A program made the position numbers and the translations under genes. A stretch of 64,000 nucleotides of DNA from contig NZ_CP034159.1 in assembly GCF_003860585.1 (NCBI RefSeq), forward strand, positions 3,038,001 through 3,102,000. Direction: 5' to 3'. The stretch is from Kaistella carnis (lineage in GTDB: Bacteria > Bacteroidota > Bacteroidia > Flavobacteriales > Weeksellaceae). Below are positions 36,404-46,176 of the stretch, one piece after another (the first letter of the stretch is position 1; every line of letters begins with the position of its first letter). A model generated the notes under the pieces. That model saw only the letters and a program-made list of their open reading frames with translations, ran no database searches and was not told where the DNA came from.

Positions 36404-38485
36404 ATGAAAAATTTAAATATAAGCATCCTGGCATTTGCCGGAATTATTGCGCTCAACTCTTGTGCCTCAAAAGTGGTGACTGCACCCGAAACGACAACGG
36501 CGCCTGCGGAAAATGTGAAAGAGATACCGGAGAAAGGATTAGATTTCACCACCTTCGATAAATCGGTTCGTCCGCAAGACGATTTCTACAATTTCGTGAA
36601 TGGAAGCTGGATGAAGACTGCGACAATTCCTGCCGATAAATCCACTTGGGGATCTTTTAATAAACTGGGCGAGGATACCGATAACAATGCAATGACGATT
36701 TTGAATTCTTTGCTGAATGATAAATTCGCCGCCGGAAGTGAAGGTAAGAAAATTCAGGATCTGTACGGAACCTACATGAATATGGATAAGAGAAATGCAG
36801 ACGGATTAACGCCGATCAAAGCAGATTTATCTAAAATTGATGCCATAAAAAACTTGACCGACCTTCAGAACTATCTTAATGCCGCGACCAAAAACGGAGA
36901 GAATCCTTTTTACGCCTGGGGAATAGATGCCGATTTGAAAGATTCTAAAATGAATGCCGTTTATTTAGGAAACGCAGATTTAGGAATGGGTCGTGATTAT
37001 TACCAGAAAGTAAATGAAAAAAATACAGAAGCACTTGCAGAATATACCAAATATGTAGCCTCGATGCTCGAGGTATTAGGCTATAAAAATTCTGCCGCGA
37101 CAGCAAAGAATATTGTGGCATTCGAAAAAAGTATTGCTCAAAGTTACCTGACAAATGAGCAGATCCGTGATGCGACCTTGCAGTACAATCCAAAAACGAT
37201 GACGCAGCTTTCGGCGATGGTTAAAAATGTAAACCTTCCGAAATACTTAACTTCAGTTGGTGTAAATACCGATCGTGTGATCGTTGGAGAGTTGAAATAT
37301 TACGAAAATCTTGATAAATTCATCAATACGAAGAATATTGAATTGATCAAAGATTACATGAAATTTCACTTAATCTCATCTAACGCCAGTTATCTGTCTC
37401 AGAATTTAGATGATATGAAATTTAATTTCTACAGCAAATATTTAAGAGGACAGCAGGAACAAAGAGCCATGAACAAACGCGGCTATCAAGTGATCAACGG
37501 CGTTCTTGGGGAAGCTTTCGGAAAACTTTATGTCGAGAAATATTTCCCGGCCGAAGCAAAAGCACAGATGGTCGAATTGATTGGTTATCTGAAGAAAAGT
37601 TTCGCATCTCACATCACTAATTTAACATGGATGTCTCCCGTAACGAAAGAAAAAGCCTTAAACAAGCTTAATAAATTCACCGTGAAAGTGGCGTATCCGG
37701 ATAAATGGAAAGACTACTCAAAATTAACCATCAATTCTGAGGCAGAAGGTGGAAGTCTGTATAAAAATCTTCAGAATGTAAACGAGTGGCAATACCAGAA
37801 AGATCTAGCGAAAATCGGAAAACCCGTAGACAGAACCGAATGGGGAATGTCGCCACAAACCGTAAACGCGTATTACAATCCATTAAATAACGAAATCGTA
37901 TTCCCGGCTGCAATTTTACAACCGCCGTTCTTCAATCCAAATGCCGATGCTGCTATTAATTTTGGTGGAATTGGAGCCGTGATCGGCCACGAAATGACGC
38001 ATGGTTTTGATGATTCGGGTGCACAGTTTGATGCCGATGGAAACCTTGTAGACTGGTGGACTGCCGAAGACAAAGCCAACTTTGAAAAAGCAACCAAATC
38101 CCTTGCTGCACAGTATGGAACCTATGAACCCGTAAAAGGAACTTTCGTAAATGGGGAATTTACCAATGGGGAAAATATCGCGGATTTAGGCGGTGTTAAT
38201 ATCGCTTATGATGCGCTTCAAATGTATTTGAAAGACAAAGGAAACCCGGGAGAAATTAGTGGCTATACACAAGATCAAAGATTCTTTATGAGTTGGGCAA
38301 CCGTTTGGAGAACTCTTCAAAAAGAAGCCGCTTTGGTCAATCAAATTAAAACAGATGAGCACTCACCGGGGCTTTACCGCGCCTTTGGTCCTCTCGTAAA
38401 TACCGATGCTTTTTACAAAGCTTTCGATGTGAAACCCGGAGATAAATTATATAAAAAACCCGAAGACCGAATTAAGATCTGGTAA
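36404..38485 (+). CDS. M13 family metallopeptidase, lipoprotein (copy 1)
   Basis: 693 residues, neprilysin/PepO-like zinc endopeptidase. The lipobox signal (IALNSCAS, Cys at residue 20) places it outside the cytoplasm, anchored by lipid. The zinc motif is HEMTH at 529-533, within GHEMTHGFDDSGAQFD. The third ligand lies in GENIADLGG. An N-terminal M13 helical domain opens with RPQDDFYNFVNGSW. Length is complete. It is followed by a close paralogue; the pair are separated by a terminator and a dispersed repeat. Likely degrades extracellular or periplasmic peptides. Confidence 0.93.
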   Translation: MKNLNISILAFAGIIALNSCASKVVTAPETTTAPAENVKEIPEKGLDFTTFDKSVRPQDDFYNFVNGSWMKTATIPADKSTWGSFNKLGEDTDNNAMTILNSLLNDKFAAGSEGKKIQDLYGTYMNMDKRNADGLTPIKADLSKIDAIKNLTDLQNYLNAATKNGENPFYAWGIDADLKDSKMNAVYLGNADLGMGRDYYQKVNEKNTEALAEYTKYVASMLEVLGYKNSAATAKNIVAFEKSIAQSYLTNEQIRDATLQYNPKTMTQLSAMVKNVNLPKYLTSVGVNTDRVIVGELKYYENLDKFINTKNIELIKDYMKFHLISSNASYLSQNLDDMKFNFYSKYLRGQQEQRAMNKRGYQVINGVLGEAFGKLYVEKYFPAEAKAQMVELIGYLKKSFASHITNLTWMSPVTKEKALNKLNKFTVKVAYPDKWKDYSKLTINSEAEGGSLYKNLQNVNEWQYQKDLAKIGKPVDRTEWGMSPQTVNAYYNPLNNEIVFPAAILQPPFFNPNADAAINFGGIGAVIGHEMTHGFDDSGAQFDADGNLVDWWTAEDKANFEKATKSLAAQYGTYEPVKGTFVNGEFTNGENIADLGGVNIAYDALQMYLKDKGNPGEISGYTQDQRFFMSWATVWRTLQKEAALVNQIKTDEHSPGLYRAFGPLVNTDAFYKAFDVKPGDKLYKKPEDRIKIW

Positions 38486-38509
38486 TATCTAGATATAAAC
38501 TACTATAGA

Positions 38510-38540
38510 AATCACTCAATTTATTTTGGGTGATTTTTTT
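38510..38540 (+). terminator. Intrinsic terminator after M13 copy 1
   Basis: AATCACTCAA / TTGGGTGATT 10-bp stem (one G-U pair), 6-base loop, then a T run. It runs directly into the dispersed repeat, which starts GGGCG. Confidence 0.8.
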
Positions 38541-38720
38541 TGGGCGTATCCTTCAGTCGGCATTGGTACGCAATCCCGAAACATCGGGATCACGTCCCAC
38601 TCCCTCTTTCAGGTCGGGCTTTCCGCTGTATCTTTTTTTTGCCCACACCAAAAACACTCCAAAAAAAAGGATGTCGCTCCAATCCCTTACGCAGGCAGAA
38701 ACCCTCCAGAGAAGTCACCT
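38540..38720. repeat. Dispersed intergenic repeat, copy C
   Basis: Starts TGGGCGTATCCTTCAGTCGG, contains an ATCCCGA/TCGGGAT hairpin (near 38571-38588), then TCAGGTCGGGCTTTCCGCTG, a T8 tract, and a matching A-tract arm ending GATGTCGCTCCAATCCC. This is the well-known flavobacterial palindromic repeat and is related to copies A and B through the TCAGGTCGGG segment. ORFs predicted in it in several frames are not genes. Confidence 0.7.
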
Positions 38721-38740
38721 TTAAAATTCAAAATATTTGC

Positions 38741-38748
38741 TATCTTTG
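38741..38748 (+). promoter_or_regulatory. -7 promoter element of M13 copy 2
   Basis: TATCTTTG matches TAnnTTTG. It lies just downstream of repeat C and 106 bp before the start codon, so this gene would have a longer leader (~100 nt) than most here. Confidence 0.5.
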
Positions 38749-38854
38749 AAATAATCAATAAAGTCTTACGAATCGTCATTCCAAAATCTTGCGAACAAAG
38801 ATTGAGAAGATTTGCGATTAAGAAAAGACCATTAAAAAACAATAATATTTACTT

Positions 38855-40942
38855 ATGAAAAGAATCACCATCGCAGCCCTCGCTTTTACGGGAGTTGTTT
38901 TACTGAATTCGTGTTCAACTACTAAAGTTACCACCACCGAAACGGAAACTACAGTAACTACCGATGTAAAACCGACCTCAATGAAAGAAGAAGGTCTCAA
39001 CCTTTCTTATATGGATACTACCGTTCGTCCACAAGACGATTTCTTTAATTATGTCAACGGAAACTGGATGAAAACTGCCGAGATTCCAGCTGATAAATCA
39101 AGTTGGGGAAGCTTTAATGCCTTGCGTGAAGATGTTGATAACTCCTCTTTAGAAATTCTAAATAAAATCTTAACCGATAAGTTTGCAGCCGGTTCCGAAG
39201 GTCAGAAAATCCAGAGTTTGTACGGAACTTTTATGGATTGGGATAAGAGAAATGCCGATGGTATCAATCCGATTAAAGGTGATTTGCAAAAAATCGACAA
39301 TATTAAAACCGTTGCGGATCTCCAGAATTATTTAACTTCTGCAACAAAAACAGGAGATAATCCATTCTATGCGTGGCGTGTAGGAGCCGATATGAAAAAC
39401 TCCGTGATGAATGCCGTGTACTTAGGCGGAGCTTCTTTAGGTTTAGGGCGTGATTATTACCAAAAAGAGAATGAGGCCAATGCCAAAACTTTAGCAGAAT
39501 ATAAAAATTATCTGGCGCAATTGTTTACGACCATCGGTTATAAAAACGCCGATCAAACTGCACAACGTGTTGTCGCTTTTGAAAAACAACTGGCCAATGA
39601 TATGTTGACCAACGAACAAAACAGGGATGCGAATCTGCGTTATAATCCTAAAACTTTACCGGAACTTTCAAAGTTGGTGACGCATGTTAATTTACCAAAA
39701 TATCTTGTCGATGCAGGCGTGAAAACCGATAAAGTCATCGTAAGCGAGCTGAAATATTACCAGAATATGGATTCCTGGATGAACGAAAGAACGCTTCCGT
39801 TGATCAAGGAATATATGAAAGCCAGAATGATTTCTTCTAACGCCGGAAATCTGGACAAAACTTTAGATGATCTGAATTTTAATTTCTATTCTAAATATCT
39901 TCAGGGTCAGCAGGAACAAAGAGCCATGAACAAAAGAGGTTTGGGCATTATCAATGGTGTTTTAGGCGAAGCTTTCGGAAAATTGTATGTAGATCAATAT
40001 TTCCCGGCAGAGGCAAAACAGCAGATGGAAACGTATATCGACTATCTAAAAAAATCGTTCAAGCAACATATCGACGAGAATGACTGGATGTCACCCGAAA
40101 CAAAATTAAAAGCTCAGGATAAACTGGCGAAATTCTCTGTTAAAATTGCCTATCCGGATACCTGGAAAGATTACTCCAAACTGCAGTTAACGGGACCAGC
40201 CGAAGGCGGGACTTATTATAAAAACTTACAGAATATCACTGCTTGGCAATACGCGAAGAATCTGGAAAAAGTAGGAAAACCGGTTGATAAAACCGAATGG
40301 GGAATGGCACCACAAACAGTAAATGCTTACTACAGTGGTTCTAACAACGAGATCGTTTTCCCGGCCGCAATTCTTCAGCCTCCGTTCTTTAACTTCAAGG
40401 CAGATCCTGCTGTTAACTTCGGTGGAATTGGAGCCGTAATAGGTCACGAAATCGGTCACGGATTTGATGATTCAGGTTCAAGATTCGATGGTGATGGAAA
40501 CCTAAACAACTGGTGGACAGATGCTGACCGTAAAAACTTCGACGCGAAAGTGGGACAACTTGCCGCTCAGTACGATAAATACGAACCGGTAAAAGGAAGT
40601 TTCGTTAACGGTAAATTTACGAGCGGAGAAAATATTGGTGATTTAGGTGGAGTAGCGGTTGCTTACACTGCGCTTCAAATGTATCTGAAAGATCATGGTG
40701 ATCCGGGATTAATCAGTGGTTTCACTCAGGATCAAAGATTCTTTATGAGTTGGGCTACAGTTTGGAGAACCAAATCTACAGAGCAGTACATGGTGAATCA
40801 AGTGAAAACCGATCCGCATTCCCCAGGTTATTTCCGGGCATTTGCTCCTTTGGTGAATCAGGATTCATTCTATAAAGCTTTCGACATTAAACCTGGTGAT
40901 AAATTATACAAAGCACCGGAAGAAAGAATCAAAATTTGGTAA
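38855..40942 (+). CDS. M13 family metallopeptidase, lipoprotein (copy 2)
   Basis: 695 residues, closely similar to copy 1 along its whole length, with long shared blocks such as QQEQRAMNKRG and ERIKIW at the C terminus. Lipobox Cys at residue 20 (LLNSCST). The zinc motif is HEIGH at 531-535; the downstream ligand region is GENIGDLGG. The variable stretch after the lipobox is Thr-rich. It is a tandem duplicate with its own promoter and terminator, so it is separately expressed. Substrate differences cannot be told from sequence. Confidence 0.93.
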   Translation: MKRITIAALAFTGVVLLNSCSTTKVTTTETETTVTTDVKPTSMKEEGLNLSYMDTTVRPQDDFFNYVNGNWMKTAEIPADKSSWGSFNALREDVDNSSLEILNKILTDKFAAGSEGQKIQSLYGTFMDWDKRNADGINPIKGDLQKIDNIKTVADLQNYLTSATKTGDNPFYAWRVGADMKNSVMNAVYLGGASLGLGRDYYQKENEANAKTLAEYKNYLAQLFTTIGYKNADQTAQRVVAFEKQLANDMLTNEQNRDANLRYNPKTLPELSKLVTHVNLPKYLVDAGVKTDKVIVSELKYYQNMDSWMNERTLPLIKEYMKARMISSNAGNLDKTLDDLNFNFYSKYLQGQQEQRAMNKRGLGIINGVLGEAFGKLYVDQYFPAEAKQQMETYIDYLKKSFKQHIDENDWMSPETKLKAQDKLAKFSVKIAYPDTWKDYSKLQLTGPAEGGTYYKNLQNITAWQYAKNLEKVGKPVDKTEWGMAPQTVNAYYSGSNNEIVFPAAILQPPFFNFKADPAVNFGGIGAVIGHEIGHGFDDSGSRFDGDGNLNNWWTDADRKNFDAKVGQLAAQYDKYEPVKGSFVNGKFTSGENIGDLGGVAVAYTALQMYLKDHGDPGLISGFTQDQRFFMSWATVWRTKSTEQYMVNQVKTDPHSPGYFRAFAPLVNQDSFYKAFDIKPGDKLYKAPEERIKIW

Positions 40943-40964
40943 GAACCGAATTCTAAATAATTCC

Positions 40965-41001
40965 AAACCCTTTCAGTCTTTAATGGCTGAAAGGGTTTTT
41001 T
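40965..41001 (+). terminator. Intrinsic terminator after M13 copy 2
   Basis: AAACCCTTTCAG / CTGAAAGGGTTT 12-bp perfect stem with a 10-base loop and a T run. A near-identical hairpin occurs after the permease-thioredoxin gene at 44346-44381. Confidence 0.85.
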
Positions 41002-41169
41002 TATTTAAGATGAAGTTGGTGTGTTTTTAACTAAAATTTATCTTCTAATAAATTCTGTGATATCTTTTATTTCTTGTAACGTTTTAGTTGAAATTACCAC
41101 TTATTGTTTAATGAATAGGTCAGTAACGCTTATTGTTCCAAATCTAATTTTTTTTTACAAAAACAGAAT

Positions 41170-42078
41170 ATGAGTACTAATATAATTGAAATTCAAAATT
41201 TGAATTTCGGATTCGATAAAACGAAATTGATATTGAAAGACGTCAGTTTAATGGTTCCGAAAGGTTCCATTTACGGGTTCTTAGGTTCTAATGGTGCCGG
41301 GAAATCTACGACAATGCGTTTGATAATGGGACTTTTCAATGATGATCACCATTCTGTGAAAGTATTTGATACTTCAGTTTCAGATTTATATCCAGAAGGT
41401 TTTAGTAGAATTGGGTCATTGATTGATTATCCTGCTTTTTACGATCATCTGTCGGGTTACGATAATTTAAAAATAGTCTGTATTCTTCGAAATTTGAACG
41501 AAGCTAAAATTGATGAAATATTAGAACTCGTTGGTCTTTCTGAGGCCCGGAATATTAAAATGAAAAAATATTCTTTGGGAATGAAACAACGACTTGCGAT
41601 TGGTTTAGCTTTAATCAGTGATCCGGAATTGTTGGTTTTAGATGAGCCTGTAAATGGTCTTGATCCCAATGGAATGAAGGAAGTACGTGAACTTTTAATT
41701 AAATTGAATCAAGAACATGGTGTTACTGTTTTTATTTCCAGTCACTTGCTTTTAGAAATAGAAAAAATGGTAACGCACATCGGAATTATCTCTCATGGCG
41801 AAATTAAATTTCAGGGAAGTAAGGAAGAGCTCAATGAACTGTATCGCTTTCAAAAAACAAAATTCAGTTTAAAAAATGCCAAAAGTTTTGAAGCTCTTTT
41901 GGCAGAAAATTATCAGGTAGAATTTAAGAATGAAACAGATTGTGAGATCGTAACAAGTTCGCCGCACCAAATTGCTGAAATCAATAAAATTTTGGTTAAT
42001 AATGGTGCCCAGATTTATCAGATTTCTCCAGCTGGAGGTTTGGAAGAATGGTTTATGGAAATTTCAAAACAAAATTAA
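41170..42078 (+). CDS. ABC transporter ATP-binding protein, BcrA/lantibiotic-immunity type
   Basis: 302 residues. Walker A is GSNGAGKST, Walker B LLVLDEPVNGLD and the signature is the degenerate YSLGMKQRLAI typical of BcrA/EpiF-like ATPases. A ~90-residue C-terminal domain follows the core, as in that subgroup. These ATPases partner with ABC-2 membrane proteins in export or self-protection against peptide antibiotics. The partner gene follows after 5 bp and encodes an unusual permease-thioredoxin fusion. Transported substrate unknown. Confidence 0.88.
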   Translation: MSTNIIEIQNLNFGFDKTKLILKDVSLMVPKGSIYGFLGSNGAGKSTTMRLIMGLFNDDHHSVKVFDTSVSDLYPEGFSRIGSLIDYPAFYDHLSGYDNLKIVCILRNLNEAKIDEILELVGLSEARNIKMKKYSLGMKQRLAIGLALISDPELLVLDEPVNGLDPNGMKEVRELLIKLNQEHGVTVFISSHLLLEIEKMVTHIGIISHGEIKFQGSKEELNELYRFQKTKFSLKNAKSFEALLAENYQVEFKNETDCEIVTSSPHQIAEINKILVNNGAQIYQISPAGGLEEWFMEISKQN

Positions 42079-42083
42079 GAAAG

Positions 42084-44312
42084 ATGAAGAACAGATCTAC
42101 TTTAGCAATGGCTTTCAAAGCAGAATGGCTCAAAATAAAAGGTTTAGGTTTAATATCGCTTGCGGTTATTTTTGCTTTACTGATTCCGCTCTTATTTTTT
42201 ACAATCGGTATTTTTAGCGAAAATGCCCGTGTTTATGATGGGCTTTTAACCAATGTCGCTACCAAAGATATTAAGGAATCAATAGGGCAATTAGGTGGTT
42301 TTTTCATGTTGTTATTAATCATTATTGCCGCGACCAGAATTACACAGATTGATCATAAAAATAACGGTTGGACTTTCCTGGAAACGCAACCCGTTTCTAA
42401 ATTGAATATCTACAGTGCTAAATTTTTGGTATTGACTTTACTCACTCTCATTATGTTTGCGGTTTATTTTTTGGCCACCACGCTGTTTTCAAATTTGATG
42501 ATTCTGATTTTTCCGCAAGATGGATTGCAACTGGGCATCGATTTTTATTTTCAATTTCAATCTTTCGTGAGATTGTTCGTTTTGAGTTTATGTATTATTT
42601 CTTTTCAGTTAATGTTGTCAACGATTATTCCTGGTTTTGTCTGGCCATTTGCAATCGGATTTGTTGGGTTTGTAATTAATATTGTTGCTGCAGTAAGGCA
42701 GGAAACTTATGATTTCATTCCTTATAATAATGTACAAACTGGTTTAAAATTTAAAGATTCATTTGCGTTAAATCACTTTTTTAATTATACAGAATATTTG
42801 AGTTTATTTTGGACCGTCTTGTTTTTCATCATCGGATATTTTTGGTACAGCAGAAGAGGATTTAAAAGTGCTTTTCTAAATAATACACGATCAAAAGTGT
42901 TTACAACAATAGGAATCATGGTGTTTGCAGGTATTTACTTTTTTCTAACTAAACCTGTTCATCCTCAAAAATTTCCTGATCATTCTGTAATAAGTGGAAC
43001 TATCGAAGCTCCGAAATCCGTTAAAAATGTAACGATAATTTCTCAGGAGTTTGGTGAAAAAATAATTGATATCCCAGTTGTAGATGGCTCGTTTATTTGG
43101 GATTCCAAAGAAGATCTTCCTTTTGCAAATTATACCATTAATTATGAAGGTAAGTCTTACCCGTTCTTAATTAGCAAAGGTGATCAGGTTCATTTTGACA
43201 TAAAAATGGATGCGAAACAATCTGCTGTGGTGGTCAAGGGGACAAGAAAAGCCGAAGATCTTTTTAGAAAAATGGATCGTGATGATTCTTCATTTTATAA
43301 TTATATCGTACCGGAAAAGCTGTATTCTGATAAGCCTGATGTTTTTTATAAGGAAGCCCAAAAAGAGTGGAAGGATGAAATGAAAAACTTAGATGATTTC
43401 CGGACTGCAGAGAATATCTATTTGGCGGATGATTTTAAGCAATTTCAAATGCAGAAGAAAGCTACGAGAATGCTTTCTACCCTTTATGATTATCAAAAAA
43501 TGACCTCTTTTACCGATAGAAAATTTGCACCTGATAGTTCATTTGTCACCGAGTTAGAGAATTTAATTCAGAAACCAAGTCCGTTATTATATTCAGATGA
43601 TTTGTATAAATCCTGGAAATTAAAAGAGCTTTTACCGAAAGAAGGAAATAAAAACTCAGATAGCATTGTCTTTGTTAAATTATGGAAAATGCCCTCTGGC
43701 GTTGCAAAAGATCAGTTGTTAGCTACGCAAATGCTCAAAATGATGAATCTGGAAAATGATGAATCTAAAAGAAATCTAATTTTTGAGGAAAATATTAATG
43801 GTATTCAAAATCTGAAGTTTAAGAATTTTGTGACCAAAAGTTTAGAAGTCATTAATAATCAGCAAAAAGGTAAAGCTTTTCCAGAAATATCTTTTGAAAA
43901 CACCGATGGAAAAAAGGTGAGTATTTCTCAGTTCAAGGGGAAATATGTGGTGATTGATTTTTGGGCAACATGGTGTGGGCCGTGCAAGGAAACCTCGCCG
44001 GTTTTTGAATATCAGGCGAAGAAGTGGCGAAACAATGATCAAATTGTGTTTTTATCCGCAAGTATCGATGAAGATAAAACTAAGTGGAAACTAGATCTTA
44101 AGAATACGCAATCTAATGTGAAACAATGGTGGGTTGCAGATTCTAAAATGTTGAAAGAACTTGGCGTAAACAATATTCCGAGATTTATGATGCTGGATCC
44201 AGATGGCAAGATTTTCAATTCGAATATGCCTCGCCCGAATGAAACTAATTTTGTAGATATTTTGGATAAAGTATCTGATAAAAGCTACAATTACAGAGCT
44301 GAGGTTTATTAA
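42084..44312 (+). CDS. ABC-2 type permease fused to a periplasmic TlpA-like thioredoxin domain
   Basis: 742 residues from ATG 42084, chosen because the AAGAAAG before it fits a ribosome site and upstream ATGs overlap the ATPase gene. Residues ~20-300 hold an ABC-2 permease: a first helix, an extracytoplasmic loop, then further helices with the last at ~275-292. A DUF4369-like beta region (SVISGTIEAPKSVKNVTII) and a helical linker follow. The C-terminal ~140 residues are a TlpA/AhpC-TSA-type thioredoxin fold with WCGPC (Cys 631 and 634) and the cis-Pro region NNIPRF. The redox domain should lie in the periplasm. The fusion suggests export coupled to disulfide reduction; this is inference. Confidence 0.85.
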   Translation: MKNRSTLAMAFKAEWLKIKGLGLISLAVIFALLIPLLFFTIGIFSENARVYDGLLTNVATKDIKESIGQLGGFFMLLLIIIAATRITQIDHKNNGWTFLETQPVSKLNIYSAKFLVLTLLTLIMFAVYFLATTLFSNLMILIFPQDGLQLGIDFYFQFQSFVRLFVLSLCIISFQLMLSTIIPGFVWPFAIGFVGFVINIVAAVRQETYDFIPYNNVQTGLKFKDSFALNHFFNYTEYLSLFWTVLFFIIGYFWYSRRGFKSAFLNNTRSKVFTTIGIMVFAGIYFFLTKPVHPQKFPDHSVISGTIEAPKSVKNVTIISQEFGEKIIDIPVVDGSFIWDSKEDLPFANYTINYEGKSYPFLISKGDQVHFDIKMDAKQSAVVVKGTRKAEDLFRKMDRDDSSFYNYIVPEKLYSDKPDVFYKEAQKEWKDEMKNLDDFRTAENIYLADDFKQFQMQKKATRMLSTLYDYQKMTSFTDRKFAPDSSFVTELENLIQKPSPLLYSDDLYKSWKLKELLPKEGNKNSDSIVFVKLWKMPSGVAKDQLLATQMLKMMNLENDESKRNLIFEENINGIQNLKFKNFVTKSLEVINNQQKGKAFPEISFENTDGKKVSISQFKGKYVVIDFWATWCGPCKETSPVFEYQAKKWRNNDQIVFLSASIDEDKTKWKLDLKNTQSNVKQWWVADSKMLKELGVNNIPRFMMLDPDGKIFNSNMPRPNETNFVDILDKVSDKSYNYRAEVY

Positions 44313-44345
44313 AAATTGGTCTTAAAAGATTTTCAATCAGGTTTC

Positions 44346-44381
44346 AACCCTTTCAGTCTTTCAAAGGCGGAAAGGGTTTTT
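44346..44381 (+). terminator. Intrinsic terminator after permease-thioredoxin gene
   Basis: AACCCTTTC / GAAAGGGTT stem with a 15-base loop and a T run. The next gene begins within 10 bp of its end, so that gene must have its own start of transcription or depend on read-through. Confidence 0.75.
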
Positions 44382-44388
44382 AATTTAA

Positions 44389-45276
44389 ATGAGTAACTTT
44401 AATAAAAATAAAATGGTTCAAATGAAACTCAATACCGACCGAAATATCATCATTAAAAATTCTGAAACACGTGATTTTTTAGCCGATGCTTTTTACCCTG
44501 AAAGTGAAGAGAAATTACCAGTCGTTATTTTTGCTCACGGTTACAAAGGATATAAAGATTGGGGCGCTTGGGATTTGATGGCGAAGAAATTTGCAGAAGC
44601 CGGATTTTTCTTTGTTAAATTTAATTTCTCTCATAACGGAACAACCATTGAACAACCCAAAGATTTTGCAGATTTAGAAGCCTTTGGAAATAATAACTTT
44701 TCTAAGGAAATGTCAGATTACGATGAGGTTTTGAATCACTTTTATAATCATCCGAAAATAGATCAAGATAAGATTGCAATCATTGGTCACAGTCGTGGTG
44801 GAGGAATTACAGTCATCAAAGCCTTCGAAGATGAACGGGTGAAATTGCTTATTGCTTTAGCAGGAGTCAGTAATTTTAAATATAGATTTCCAACGCAAGA
44901 TCGTTTTGAAGACTGGAAAAATTCGGGCGTCATGTATTCTGAAAACAAAAGAACGCATCAACAAATGCCGCATTACTTTCAATTCTATGAAGACTTTGAA
45001 AAGAATGAAAACCGGTTTGATATTCAATACGCTGCACAACATTTAGAAAAACCTTTTTTGATCGTTCAGGGAACAAATGATGAAGCCGTAAGAGATAAAG
45101 AAGCAACGCTGTTGAATGAATGGTGTAAAACCTCTGAATTGATTCTTTTAGAAAATACAAACCATACTTTTGGAGCCAAAGAACCTTGGACTGAAAATGA
45201 TCTTCCACAGGATTTAGAAAAAGCAACATTATTAATGATTAAGTTTATTAAAGAACATTTTCAAAGTTCAATGTGA
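44389..45276 (+). CDS. Alpha/beta hydrolase
   Basis: 295 residues. The oxyanion-side motif VVIFAHGYKGYKDWG and nucleophile elbow GHSRGGG (Ser nucleophile) are clear; the acid is in GTNDEAVRD and His in NTNHTFG. It belongs to the dienelactone-hydrolase/prolyl-oligopeptidase-like serine hydrolases, cytoplasmic, substrate unknown. The first ATG lies against the preceding terminator; ATG 44413 (MVQMKLN) or 44422 are possible true starts, which would shorten the protein by 8 or 11 residues. Confidence 0.85.
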   Translation: MSNFNKNKMVQMKLNTDRNIIIKNSETRDFLADAFYPESEEKLPVVIFAHGYKGYKDWGAWDLMAKKFAEAGFFFVKFNFSHNGTTIEQPKDFADLEAFGNNNFSKEMSDYDEVLNHFYNHPKIDQDKIAIIGHSRGGGITVIKAFEDERVKLLIALAGVSNFKYRFPTQDRFEDWKNSGVMYSENKRTHQQMPHYFQFYEDFEKNENRFDIQYAAQHLEKPFLIVQGTNDEAVRDKEATLLNEWCKTSELILLENTNHTFGAKEPWTENDLPQDLEKATLLMIKFIKEHFQSSM

Positions 45277-45337
45277 ATAAAACTTAATATTAAAATTAAT
45301 AGAAATTTCTTTAGTTTTACCCACCAAAAATTAATGT

Positions 45338-46165
45338 ATGATGTTATTGTCGGTCCTCGAATTTCCTGATTTTGCACAACCGCAGATCTGGATCAGTTTG
45401 TTAACGCTTACTTTTTTAGAGATTATTCTAGGGGTTGATAACATCATCTTTATTTCCATCATTTCCGATAAATTACCAAAAGCCCGACAAAAGTTTGCCC
45501 GTAATATCGGATTGACTTTCGCAATGGTTTTTCGCGTTGGATTATTATTGATGATCAACTGGATTATCGGTTTGAAAGAACCGATTTTAACCTTACCATT
45601 TTTAGAAGAACCGGGAACTGATTTACCATTGGCGCTAAGTTGGAAAGATCTCATCCTATTACTTGGAGGTATTTTCTTAATAGGTAAAAGTACCTTTGAA
45701 ATTCACGGTAAAATGCAGTTACACGATGAGAATCACAAACCGAAATCTGCGGGTTCTTCCCTGATGACGATGGTGATTATTCAGATCATTTTGATCGATA
45801 TGGTTTTCTCCCTTGATTCCATTCTTACTGCGATTGGGTTGGTAGATAATGTAATGTTAATGATTATCGCAGTTGTAATTTCAATAGGAATTATGATGGC
45901 GTTTGCCGGTCCTATTTCAGCGATTATTAATAAATATCCAAGTTTACAAATGTTGGCGCTTGCCTTTTTAGTCGTGATTGGCGTCATGTTAGTTGCCGAG
46001 GGAATTCATCAGCATGTAAGTAAAAATATTATTTATTCATGTCTTGCTTTCAGTTTATTGGTAGAAGTTTTAAACATCAAATTGAGAAATAATCAAAATA
46101 AAAAAGCGTTGAAATTGAATCCGGATCTTAATGCAGATTTAAGTATTAAAGAAGACGGCGAATAA
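45338..46165 (+). CDS. TerC family integral membrane protein
   Basis: 275 residues with seven or so transmembrane helices. The opening LTFLEIILGVDNIIFISIIS and the second acidic-helix pair IILIDMVFSLDSILTAIGL carry the paired Asp residues of the TerC/Alx family, linked to Mn2+ export and metal-dependent protein homeostasis. A 62-bp gap follows the hydrolase gene. Two adjacent ATGs begin the ORF. No yybP-ykoY riboswitch is recognisable in the short leader. Confidence 0.9.
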   Translation: MMLLSVLEFPDFAQPQIWISLLTLTFLEIILGVDNIIFISIISDKLPKARQKFARNIGLTFAMVFRVGLLLMINWIIGLKEPILTLPFLEEPGTDLPLALSWKDLILLLGGIFLIGKSTFEIHGKMQLHDENHKPKSAGSSLMTMVIIQIILIDMVFSLDSILTAIGLVDNVMLMIIAVVISIGIMMAFAGPISAIINKYPSLQMLALAFLVVIGVMLVAEGIHQHVSKNIIYSCLAFSLLVEVLNIKLRNNQNKKALKLNPDLNADLSIKEDGE

Positions 46166-46176
46166 ATCAGAACGGT

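Noticed and set aside
38526..38858. 110-residue and smaller ORFs between the M13 genes
   Set aside because: They lie in repeat copy C and are open in several frames because of its composition, not because of coding.
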